Shown one piece after another: positions 11,391-22,400 of a stretch of 64,000 nucleotides of DNA. The notes under the pieces are model-generated. The model saw only the letters and a list, made by a program, of their open reading frames with translations. It was not told the origin of the DNA and did no database searches. Numbering within the stretch: position 1 is the stretch's first letter; the number at the start of each line of letters is the position of its first letter. The position numbers were made by a program, and so were the translations under genes. The stretch comes from Irpex lacteus (taxonomy: Eukaryota > Basidiomycota > Agaricomycetes > Polyporales > Irpicaceae): contig MQVO02000002.1 in the NCBI GenBank assembly GCA_001986395.2, forward strand, positions 1,550,001 to 1,614,000, given 5' to 3'.

Positions 11391-12790
11391 ATGAATGGCC
11401 AATCGGGACAACATGGTGGTAACCAGTCCATGCTCGCCGGCTTCCAACCCCAGTTCAACCAGATGAACAACCCCAACGCGAACGGTATGGGTAACTTGAA
11501 TGCCATGAACGCGAACCAGCAACAGCAGCTTCAGCAAATGTTCGCTGCTGCAAAGTTCAACGGAATGGGTATGGGAGGCGGCGGTAGTGGTGGTTCTGGA
11601 ACGATGAACCCCCAGATGTTGCAAGCCTACCATCAGCAACAGTCCGGCGCAGGAGGTGGTGGGAGTGGTGGAGGTATGGGAGTGAACCCTCAGGCGCTCA
11701 TGAGCCAGATGAGTGGTGGTGGAAGTGGAAGCGGTATGGGTGGTATGAACATGAACGGCCGCGGTGGAAGTGGCCAGTTCAACCCTCAGCAAATGTATAA
11801 CCAGCAGAGCCAGATGCAGCGGCAAGGAGGCGGAGGTGGTGGAATGGGAGGCATTAACCCTGCTCAGCTGATGTCGCAAGGTCAGAATATGAACGGTATG
11901 GGAGGAGGAGGGATGAACGGCATGATGGGTATGGGTGGAATGGGCGGTATGGGAGGCATGGGCGGTATGGGAGGTATGGGAGGCATCAACCCGCAAGCGT
12001 TAACTGGCGGCGCATCAGGTACGTCGCCCTTCTCTCACAAAGATTGCACGGAGCTCATGCCAACACATAGGTTCTCAGAGCGCCGGCTCTCCGTCGAATT
12101 CTAATGCCCCGTCGAACTCAATTAACCCTTCGGCTCTCTCGAACCCCCAGGGCATGCAAGGCTCAAACGCGAACATGCCGGCAAACATGCCAAATCTGAA
12201 CGCTATGTTTACTCCCACTCAAATGCAGCAGCTCAACATGATGCCGCCTGAAGAGAGGAATAAGACCATTCAGAGGTTCATTGGCGTGCGATTACAGCAA
12301 CAACAACGCCTTCAACAACAGCAGCAGCAACAACAGCATCAGTTGGACGGCAACATCGGCCTTGACGGTATGGGTATGGGCGGAATGGGAGGTATGCAAG
12401 GCATGAACGGTATGGGAGGGATGGGCATGGGTGGTATGGGCGGAGGCGCGGGAAGCAACATGAACATGCGCGGTATGCCGAACATGAACAACATGAACGT
12501 CTCGATGGGCGGCATGCAGGGTATGAGCCAAGCTCAGCTCGCTCAGATGCAGATGCTCGCCAGTCAAGGCCAGGGAGGCAATCAGCACCAGCAAGGCGGA
12601 TTCGACCGACCCTCGTCTTCTGCCGGTCCGATGCAACAGCAGCAGAGCGGACAAGGTCAACAAAGTCCTACTCAACAGCAAGCGTTCGCCCAGCAGCAAG
12701 CTCAGAGTCCCGCGCGCTCGCAGACACCTCATGGACAACAGAGCGCCGCGATGATGCAGCAGCAGATGAACAACAATATGATGATGCCGC
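11391..12790 (+). repeat. Met-Gly-Gly and poly-Gln coding repeats in SNF5
   Basis: The 5' part of SNF5 has dense imperfect GGTATGGG-type repeats encoding MGGMGG runs (clearest at 11880-11990 and 12360-12460) and CAG/CAA repeats encoding glutamine (12295-12345, 12630-12770). These are coding low-complexity tracts, not mobile DNA. They could vary in length between strains and are prone to assembly error. Confidence 0.8.
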
Positions 12791-15700
12791 CACCCTCTAA
12801 TATCCCGCCTCGCCCACCTACCACTGCACCCTCGCCGGCACCGAGGCCTGGGACGGCTGGTGGTACCGGTGGGATGGGTATGCACCCTCAGCATCAGCAA
12901 CATATGATGCAGTCGCACGTGCAGAGCCCTCGTCCTGGAACAGCGAGTACGCCTGGTCCTAGAGCGAGTAGCTCGATGGGAATGCATCCCAATCAGCAGC
13001 AGGGTAACCAACAGCAGCCCAGAACGTGCAGGCTCCCCTTCCTATCCAACCTAAACCCTCGACTCCTCTTTCTGGCAGTCCTGCCCCGCCTCAGAGACCC
13101 GGGACGAGTCAGAGTCAGCATGCGTCTGCGAGGATTGGTAGCCGACCTGGTACGGCAAGTGGATTCGGGCCTCAGGGACAGCAACAGTCGGGAGGACCTC
13201 AGCAGCAAATCGGTACACCGACAAGTGCGACGTATCCGCCTATTGCTCCAGCTCCCGCGTCGGCAAGCCAGCCGAGCTCTCCTATGGTTGGGGTCAAGCG
13301 AAAAGTGTCCGGCACTCCTGCGCCTGGTACGCCCTCTATCAGCCAAGGTCCTCAGCCGGGTATGCAGCAACCGCTCCAACAACAACTTACGGGTGATTTG
13401 TCTGGGATGTCTGGGTCGGGTCGGGTGTCCAGCGGTAATCCATCTACGCCTATCCCTCCAGGTATGTCCCCCTCCCAGATGGCGAATATGAACATGCGGA
13501 TGCACGGCATGAGCGGTGGACCTGGAGGAATGAACAACGTCAACGCTGCGAACCTGATGAATGCCGCTGCGTCCAGCGGGATCATGGGTCCACCTGTGCT
13601 TCCGCGCTCCCAAAGCCAAGGCCCTGTCGACATGTCTGGTATGAACGGCCTGCAAGGACCGGGTCTCTCAAGACAGGGTAGCGTCGGTGACCTTCGAAAC
13701 GTCGCCGGTAACATGAACTCTGCGAACCTCAGTATCAACACGAACATCAATCCGAGCATGAACCCTGCGATGGGCATGGGTGTCGGGAACGTACCGATGA
13801 TTGGTACCCCTACTATGGGTGGGTCGCCGAGCGTTGGTGTACCTATGGCGTCTCAGCTTCCGTCGACGCCGCGACAAGGGTCGTTACCGCCTTCCATGAA
13901 CTCGCCGTTCGGACAGTCTGGTACGCCGATGATGGACTTGCCGATCGAGGCTATGGAGAGGAAGATGAATGCGGCTGGCGTGTTGAATGGGGCTCCGCCT
14001 ATCACCCGTGTGTCCACTGGGGATATCATGTCCGCCGTGAACCCGGTGTTAACTGCATCGTCTGCTGCCGCGTCCACACCATCGCTCAGTGGTGTCGGTA
14101 CGCCGTCTGGTGTTCCCGGTCCTACTCCTCCTGCAATTCACCAACTAGCACCGCTCCCTGCGAATGTCGCGCTGAACCCGAAGATCACGCGTATGCAGAT
14201 TGTCCCGCTGATTGATTCGGAGAAGACGATTCCTGCGTTGAGCGAGGAGGAGATTCAGCAGGTGCAGGCGTGGATGAAGGCGGACAGGGAGTATGAGGCG
14301 TTGTACAAGAAGATGCGGGATCGTGTTACGGAAGAGGTCAAGGATGTGATTGTGAAGTCGAGGCCGTGGTGGGAGAAGGACCCCTTGCAAGACCCGATGG
14401 CGAGCAGGAGACGGGGTGCCAAGTTTGATGTCATCGGGCTGAAGAGTCAGAGGGATGAAAGACAACGACGGCCCAAGGCTGGGAGGAGAGAGGGATTTAA
14501 GTTGTGGTTTTACGGTTAATCATCACATTCGAGAACGGTTGTGCTGATGCGTGTTATGTCAGGCCCAGGGTTGTGAAGTCAGGAGATGCAGAACGTCCAG
14601 AGCAACTCGTCCCTATTCGACTCGAGCTCGACATTGATCACAATAAAATGCGCGATACCTTTGTATGGAATTTGAACGGTATGTGTCTTTGATGTCATCA
14701 ACAGGTACCTGGTAGCTGAACAAGCATGTGTAGACCCTATCATCACTCCAGATATCTTCGCTCAGTCGATCGTGGACGACTATGGCCTTGCGCCTAGCTA
14801 CCTTGCCATCATCACCAAAGCCATCCAAGATCAACTCAGCGACTACAAGGCCCACTCCGCGGCCCTTCTAGACGAAGGTGAAGCTCCTAGCGTCCCCGAA
14901 GATGTTCTCGTCAAAGGCGGACTTGATGGCGAAGACGACGAGTGGTGGACTACGTGGAGGACTGCTGTTCGAAACCCCGCTTTCGCCAAGTTTGCAGACG
15001 AGAAGGAGGTTCATCACAGTCGCAAGCGAAGGAAAGTGGTGAAGGATGAAGTTACAGAACCTCTAGTTCTGCCTCTGAAAGACCAGCCGATGTCCGTCGA
15101 GGAGTTCGACGAAGACGAGAGCCTGACAGTGGAAGAGATGAGGATATTGATCAAGGTGTGTATTGAATACTCATACGTCGCGAAGTCTCACACGGAATTT
15201 TGTAGCTCGATATCATTGTCGGAACGTTCCACCTTGAAGATCAGATCGAGTGGGATATTGATAGCCAGGATCCCGCACCGGAACAGTTTGCTGAGGTGTA
15301 CGCCAAAGACCTCGGCCTTAGCGGAGAGTTCAAGTAAGCTCGGCTATTTTGTAATCTTAGACCTTTTATTGACCGGGGTCTAGGACGGCCATTGCTCACT
15401 CAATTCGAGAGCAAGTGCAGATCTATCAAAAATCCCTCTTCCTCGTCGGACACCCTTCAGACGGGTCGGCTGTTCAGGACGACGATCTGCGTATGTCACT
15501 GCTGCCACCGCTTTCCACGGGTGCTCGCTCTATGGACCAAGTCATTGCATTCACTCCTGTGTTCAATTACATGAGTGATAGCGAGATAGAGCGCAATGAA
15601 AAGGAGCGTGAGAAGGAGCTCAATCGTCGCAAGCGAAAGACACCCCGTGGCCGCAGGGGTATCGCTCTCCCTGACCGAGAGCCTCCCAAGACCTTCCGCA

Positions 15701-17234
15701 CTCCCGCCATTGGCTTCCCCGAGATCGACCCTGCCACGCTTGCTGCGGTGCAGGCTGCCAATGCCCCCACGTCTCGTCGTGCAGCTGCTGCCGCTGCCAC
15801 GCTCACGATCGCCAACATGGTGGCTTCTGAAAATGGTCAAGCAATACTGCCTCAGACTGTCAGTACTCCGGTCACGCCTGCTGCTCCACAGCAGGTCAAG
15901 GAAAAGAAGGCGAAGGGCCTGATGAAGGCTCCCTCTCTGCCTGCCTCTGTTTACGGGCCTCGCGCGAGCGTCAAAGCGCCTACAACATCGACCGCAGCAG
16001 AGCCCTCTTCCATTCCCCCTCCCATCGAAAACGATCTCCCTCTTCCCACCAGTGCACCGGAAAACCGCGGTGCTCGCGTTCCACTCTCGGCAAAACGCGC
16101 GAAGGAGCTTGAGCGTGAAGCTAAAGAGCGTGAATATGTCGATGGACAACACCCGAACTACATTGATGGGGTGTGGCATTGCTCGAACTGTGGTTGCCCT
16201 GATAACATCGCGGTTGGTCGTCGGAAAGGTCCGCTAGGTGACAAGTCACAGTGTGGTCCCTGCGGTACGTATAACACTTGTTTACTAGTGGCTGTTTCTT
16301 ACCCTTTCATCCCAGGTAAATTCTGGCATAGACATCGTAGACCACGTCCAGTGGAGTACAACCCAACGGCAGAGTACCACGAAGGTCTCAAGCGGAAAGA
16401 AGAGGAGGCGAGGCACAATGCGTCTAGGAAGAAGCGACCTCACGCACACGTTGTCGAACCGCCATCGTCGAAGGCTGCGACTGCGGAGCCGGAAACTCCT
16501 GGACGGCCGAAACCAGACTCTTCCGTCAGTGGTCCGCCTCTGTCTGCGATAGGACGGCTTGAAGACCTGAATGCTTCTCCAACGAAGTCAGAACGTCCGG
16601 CCTCCCCCATGTCCACTGCCTCCAGCATATCAGAAACACCTCTAGCGCATGCTGCGAAGACTAATGGGTCAGCTCCTCCACCAGCCTCCGAAACACCCGC
16701 GCCACCTCCCATAGAGACAGCCGCGTCGGAACCTCCTGCAGAGACGGTCTCTGTAGCCACCCCTGGCACTCCTAGCGTAGCGTCGTCTGCGCCTCCGACC
16801 GTACCGCATCGTACTGGTCGCATCGTAAGTTAATTGTATCTATCAATACTACATAGTATCCTAACCTATCGAAGTCTCCGCCTGAATGGCTTTCGGCTGC
16901 AGTCCTTGAGATGCAAGAGAGGTATCCAGACGACAAGTTTGAGGCAATATTGCCCCGTAAAAATCTGAATTCTGCTACACGAGAGTGGCGCATAAAGTGC
17001 CTGGACTGTCCTGGAAAGGTGCGTACCCACCTAATAGTAAGTTTTGGTAACGTGGCTCACGCGTGGCGGTTCACGTTCTAGCTGTATACCCCCGGACCTG
17101 CAGAGACTTTGCAGAACTATGAGGTGCATTTGAAGAATCGGCAGCACAGGCAGAAAGTGAACGCTCGTCTCATGGCGACCGTCCAGAAGGATGATCCCGA
17201 GGCGGGCACTACTCCTACTGCTGCTCAGTCGTAA
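11391..17234 (+). CDS. SNF5: SWI/SNF chromatin-remodelling subunit SNF5/SMARCB1
   Basis: Exons 11391-12018, 12071-14503 (with a frame break near 12950-13020), 14563-14678, 14734-15155, 15206-15333, 15384-16264, 16316-16824, 16875-17018 and 17082-17234 give roughly 1,800 residues. The diagnostic SNF5 core begins RPEQLVPIRLELDIDH, then MRDTFVWNLNDP and ITPDIFAQSIVDDYGL, followed by the second repeat (LDIIVGTFHLEDQIEWDID, then FAEVYAKDLGLSGEF). Downstream is a GATA-type zinc finger (CSNC...CGPC) joined to WHRHRRPRPVEYN, and a final cysteine-bearing segment (CLDCPGKLY). The first 700 residues are low complexity: Met-Gly-Gly runs, poly-Gln, Pro/Ser. SNF5 is a core subunit of the nuclear SWI/SNF ATP-dependent remodeller. 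The reading frame shifts by one base around 12950-13020; either a small intron (for example 12947-13017) or a sequencing indel explains it. Confidence 0.9.
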
Positions 17235-17701
17235 CGGACACTATCTCATCATGCCTAGTTCTCTTTGCCCTTTTTTACCTATGCTATCAGGAATTCTCTC
17301 ATGTTGTTTGTCTGTTGTTTGCGTCGCTCATTTTTCCTTCTTGCTTTGTTTGTATCGTTATTTGACAGTCGAATATATTTCATGTCTTGTATAACAATTT
17401 GTCTGTGAACGAAGTCCAACTGCGCAAGGTAGGTTGGGTATCTGGTACTAGTTGGTATTGATCCTTGGATGTTTGGTTATCACGGTCAATTTTAATGGTT
17501 GAGAGAAGGTACATGCACGCCGGTATAATATGACCAAGGGTGACGAAAGGAGATGAGTTCCGGAAGAGGGGCCTGCCTGCACTGGCAGTGCACTGTACTG
17601 ACTGACGTGTCAATACCAGCGATAGCGACGTCGAGCATGTAACGCACAAGACGGTGCACCAACAGCACTCTGTACCTCATATACTAGTCAAGTGTACCCA
17701 T
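17235..17701. other. Convergent 3' intergenic stretch
   Basis: About 470 bp between the 3' ends of SNF5 (plus) and OST4 (minus). It is T-rich just after the SNF5 stop, as expected for a 3' untranslated and polyadenylation region. No gene was seen. Confidence 0.5.
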
Positions 17702-17836
17702 CTACTGCTGCTTAACGGCTCCGTCCTTTGAGAGATAGCGAGAGTTAACAGCTACGAAGTGGTACAAGACCACGGTGATCATGGCGAGAGCACCGAGGCC
17801 GTTGGCGAGACTGTACAACGTATTGTGACTGATCAT
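17702..17836 (-). CDS. OST4: Oligosaccharyltransferase small subunit OST4
   Basis: A 44-residue minus-strand ORF begins MISHNTLYSLANGLG, continues through one hydrophobic helix (ALAMITVVLYHFVAVN) and ends in a short polar tail, VKQQ. This is the OST4 pattern: MI(S/T)D near the start, LYxLANxxG, then a single membrane span ending HFVAVN. Ost4 is a tiny ER membrane subunit that stabilises the catalytic Stt3 in the complex that N-glycosylates proteins. A likely 5' UTR intron lies just upstream on the same strand (17903 to 17849, GTACGT to CAG). The gene is head-to-head with QCR8, sharing about 270 bp. It is below the usual ORF length cut-off. Confidence 0.88.
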   Translation of the reverse strand: MISHNTLYSLANGLGALAMITVVLYHFVAVNSRYLSKDGAVKQQ

Positions 17837-18110
17837 CACGTTGTTCGACTGTTACAAATGCAGTTAGCTCGTTTGCTTATGAAGCGAAGGTCTAAGCACG
17901 TACTTTGGAATGAGCGTAAGGTGACTGTAGTGAGAGAGGTGCCGACGTCTATCCTAATCTGGAATGTCGGCGGGATATTTGGGTCTATTTGTGCGGTGCG
18001 GCTTCGGACGACCTCGGCGGCACCTTCGTTGAAGCTTGTCTTACTCCTCCACTCAATCGTTCTTTCTCTCTTTCTCTTAGTCCCGCCGCTGTTCTCACCT
18101 AAAAGCCAAG
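17837..18110. promoter_or_regulatory. Shared divergent promoter of OST4 and QCR8
   Basis: The 274 bp between the two start codons must contain both promoters and leaders. The QCR8 side has a long CT-rich run (about 18050-18085) just upstream of its ATG. The OST4 side contains the putative 55-bp leader intron. No clear TATA box was found. Confidence 0.5.
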
Positions 18111-18755
18111 ATGCAGCCGACCCTCGTACGCGCTAGCGAGATGCCTGGACGTACGTTCTTCTGTCACTATCCGCGTTGTCTTTTGCGCTGACTTGAATAT
18201 TTAGCTAAGGTCTACGTGAGTTACGCCTTCCTCCACCACCATTACAGACACTCGGTCTATGTAGAACCATATGACTCTGCGGAACCCGGGCGATGCTACT
18301 GCACGGGAAGCTGACATGATATCTACAGAACTTGTGGTGGGGTGACAAGGGTGTGCAGAAGCAGTCGGGTGTTGTTCAATACGGTGCGGTGATCTTGTCT
18401 GCTTGCCTGTTCGTATTTTCTGACCGTACATACATATTGGCCCACTATAGCCCTTTCCCCGCAGCGCCAGCGTGCCGCTCACAACCTCATCCGCAACTAC
18501 GTCTTCAATGGCTACCGTCGCCTTGCTTCGCACGTACCATACTGGATTGTTCCCTTTGCTATTGGTGAGTGACCCTTTCCGGTTCTATAGTGTGTTGCAC
18601 AATCTTCGTCGCACCTATGAAGTGACTTGTATTTCATTTTCTTACCACTTACCGTGTTGTTCCACATAGGATACGGCACCTACACCTGGGCTAAGAAGCA
18701 CGATGCATGGCAGAATAGCAAGGCCGCCCACGTTGCTGGTCACGGTAGCCACTAA
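18111..18755 (+). CDS. QCR8: Cytochrome bc1 complex subunit 8 (QCR8)
   Basis: Five exons, 18111-18150, 18205-18215, 18329-18383, 18451-18564 and 18670-18755, join in phase to 101 residues. The protein starts MQPTLVRASEMPGPKVY, then NLWWGDKGVQKQSGVVQY, AAHNLIRNYVFNGYRR, PYWIVPFAIGYGTYTWAKK and HDAWQNSKAAH. This is the ubiquinol-cytochrome c reductase 8-kDa/QCR8 family, an inner mitochondrial membrane subunit of complex III with one membrane helix (about residues 55-80). Exon 2 is only 11 nt. Introns (54, 113, 67 and 105 bp) occupy more than half of the gene. Gene prediction without RNA would easily miss the micro-exon. It is head-to-head with OST4. Confidence 0.92.
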
Positions 18756-19413
18756 TGGATAGTATACGTGACGGTCGTATCTCTGTTCGCTTTGGTAATC
18801 AACACATAGACTAAGAACGTGTGCGACTCACTACGGCAACAATCCTTGAAGTAGTTGACCAGGACGGTAAGCTATGGCGTATGATGACACCACATTTTTA
18901 CGATCAGGAAACCTCACTTGGAATGTCTGAACTTCTACACGCCAACCTACTACTATATGAAGTCTGTACAAGCCGTCATATTTACATGCGAGTTGCGGCT
19001 ATACATACGTTTCGTATATGTTTTGTGTCCCGTATTGTCCAAATATGTACGAAGGCAGGTAGAAATTCCCACCTACAATGTGCATGATTCCTGGGAATTA
19101 TCTTGTAAAGCGAGTCTGACAAGTATAGAAGCCAGTTTACAGACCTCAGACTGGTAAGGACGAACTCTGCTTCTTCTCCTTTGTGGCGCTAGGCGCCCAT
19201 TATCCCGCGTTGTGACCAAATCGTAGTGGCCAGGCGTCATATATCATATATATCATACCTTGCATTATACCCTCATCATCAGCCATATACCTACTGTTTG
19301 AAACGAATGCTGAACACACCCCGCCTTGCAGCCTTTCGGAACCAGTAATACTGCAACCCCTTTAGACTGGATTTCGACGGCAACAACTTGACTTCCTAAG
19401 ACCCAGTGGTACG
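18756..19413. other. Intergenic stretch before VPS15
   Basis: About 660 bp. The left part is the QCR8 3' region and the right part the VPS15 promoter, with a TATATCATATATATC-like AT-rich patch near 19240. Two short overlapping ORFs (18821-19157) have no recognisable features. Confidence 0.5.
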
Positions 19414-22400
19414 ATGGGGAGCGCGCAGTCATTAGTGAGGACCAGTGGTGCATTGGACTCATTTGTCGCGGATTTGGGCTCGGATATAGTTTACGAGAGA
19501 AGGTACGTGTGCTGGACCAACGGTGCTGGTGCTAATCTCTGATATGTCGCGTCAGTCTGGGCTCCGCTCGTTTCTTGAAGACAGTCAAGTGCAGACATAA
19601 GAATGGAGCCCTCGTAGTCAAGATTTTCATCAAGCCTGATCCAGGAGTGAGTCTAAGGCGGTATAGCAAACGATTGAGACGTGCGTCATAGATCTCTGCT
19701 ACGACAGACCGCTATCTAATGCCCAGCTAGATGAACGAGAGGCACTCGCGGATATACCGAATGTGTATACCTACCAGTCGTTTGTTGAGACGGACAAAGC
19801 TGGGTATATGATACGTCAGTGGGTAGCCAGTAGTTTGTATGACAGGATCAGGTAAGTAGTCATTATGTGCGCTCTCTGCGAACCGTCTCACTCTTCTCAG
19901 CACACGACCTTTCCTAGCACCCATAGAGAAGAAGTGGCTTGCCTTCCAGCTCCTCACTGCGCTGAGAGATGCTCGGAACAGGAAGATATCTCACGGTGAT
20001 CTCAAAACCTCTAACATTCTCATTACTTCCTGGAATTGGCTTCTCCTGTCCGACTTTGCTCCACATAAGCCTGCATACCTCCCTCTTGATGATCCTGCCG
20101 ACTTCTCGTTCTTCTTTGACACAAGTGGACGACGAACTTGCTACATCGCACCAGAGCGGTTCTACTCGGCTGAGGAGAACCCCGACGCTCATAAGCGGAG
20201 AGGGAAGGAGCGTCAGGTTGATGAAGAAGGGAAACGAGAGGCGAAGGTCACGGAGGCCATGGATTGCTTCAGCGCTGGATGCGTCATAGCAGAGCTGTTT
20301 CTTGAGGGAACCCCACTTTTCTCTCTTAGTCAGCTCTTCAAGTACCGTGAAGGAGAGCTGAATGTGGACGCACAGCTGAATACTATAGATGATAGTGGCA
20401 TCCGAGTAAGTTGATTTCATGAAAGCCGGCCGCCCTGCTCACCGCATATCCAGTCGCTAGTGAAACAAATGATTGAAATTGACCCTACAAACCGGCCGAC
20501 GTTTGATACCTTATTGCATAACGCGCGTGGCACCGTATTTCCTGAGACGTTCTATTCTTTCCTTCACAACTATGTTGCGTCCATCAACGAACTCTCTTCC
20601 TCCTCCGTATTTACCTTTGGCCCTCAAGCTGGCCCAACGCCAGCGACTTCCGCTGTCAGCACACCGATCAATACCAAGGCTACCAATACCACTACTGGAA
20701 TAGGCATGTCTGGGGATATATTTCAAGAACCCCTGCCAAGTGACTCAGACCATCGTATGGAGAGAGTCTGGTCAGACTACGAAAGCGTGGAGCCATACTT
20801 ACTGCACGAATCTGAATCGGAAGCTCTCGAAGAAACGGTAAAGGAACCTGTAAAGGTTGAGTACGCCTCCGCCGGAGAGCCAGGTAAACCGTTTCAGGTA
20901 TGTCTATCCATTTCTCGATCAAGCAGAATGCTCACGCGTAGACATAGGATGTCTTTCCTGTTGAGTTGGAGATCCCCAATCGCGATAGCAAGCTCTTGAA
21001 GGGCTATGGCGATGGTAGACGTGCCGCCAAAGAAGGTGAGCCAGCTTCTCTTCCCAACCAATGAGTCTGACTGAAAGCACCTCTTCACAGACGGACCGGC
21101 TTTGATTCTCTTGGCTCTCATTACGGCCAACATTCGCACATGTAAACTGCCATCTTCAAAGCTACGCGCGCTAGATGTCCTCCTGGCTCTGGCTCCCCTT
21201 CTGACGGACGAGGCCAAGCTTGATCGGATGGTTCCTTACGTGGTAGAGTTACTTCAAGACGAAGCCTCGCTTGTCAGAAGTGCAGCTTCGAGAACACTGA
21301 TGCAAATCGTGAGCTTATTTCTATTCCTTACATCTTTTCCTGACTCTCTTTATAGCTTATGCTTGTGACAGTGATTACGCCGTCGAACGCCTCCATCTTT
21401 CCAGAATATATCATACCGGCTCTGGGGGCACTGTTAGGCGACCCTGAAGTCTCTGTGCGATGCACGTACGCACAGTGCCTTGTGGCATTAGCTGCCACCG
21501 CTGGACGTTACTTGGAAATGGCTCAAGCTTTGAGGGCACACGGCGCATACAAGCTAGGAGCAGCTAGAGAAGGCCAAGAGCTTGAGGAAGCTCAATTCGA
21601 GGCATGTTTATATTTTCTCCCACAATCATGGACGCCTAAACGGAACTATCAACTCCTCTCAGGTTTCTTATGATGCATCTCTACAAGAGCTGCAGAATGC
21701 GGTACAAGACCATCTCTCAACACTCTTAGTCGATCCGTCGGCGACGGTGAAACGAGCAATCCTCCATAATATCTCGTCTCTGTGTGTATTCTTGGGTCGC
21801 CAGAGGACGAACGATGTCCTACTCAGTCATATGATCACGTATCTCAATGACCGAGATTGGCTGATACGATATGCATTCTTCGATTCTATCGTCGATGTTG
21901 CCGCTTGTGCTGGAGGTCGCAGTTTGGAGAAGTTCATTTTACCCCTCATGATACAGGCTTTATCGGGTACGTTGGCCAGTGACGTCGCAGACCTCTGCAT
22001 AAACTTACATCCATTCTCTCCTGAAGATGCGGAAGAAACCGTGGTGGCGCGAGTTCTCACTTCACTCACGAGTTTGTGCGAACTGGGACTGTTCCAGCCT
22101 ATGCGGATATGGGAGTTGATGAGTGCCACGCTCAGTTTCTTGTACCACCCCAATATCTGGATAAGACAAGGTATGCCATCCATTTCACTAGACTGGCCTG
22201 ATGCTGAAAATTGCCAGGTGCGGCGGCTTTCATTGCTGCTGCGGCGAAACGACTTCCTGCGAGTGACGTGTGGTGTATTCTGTATCCGTCGTTGAAGCAC
22301 TTCCTTCGCTCTGATATTCGTGAGGTGGATGAACGAAGTCTGCTACTGGCTATGAAACCTCCGGTACGCATTTATAGTGTGATGCTTGACATTATCCTGA

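Noticed and set aside
11277..13655. Three long minus-strand ORFs opposite SNF5 (His/Thr- and Arg-rich)
   Set aside because: They are antisense shadows of the repetitive Met/Gly/Gln codons; composition is extreme and no splice or start signals support them.
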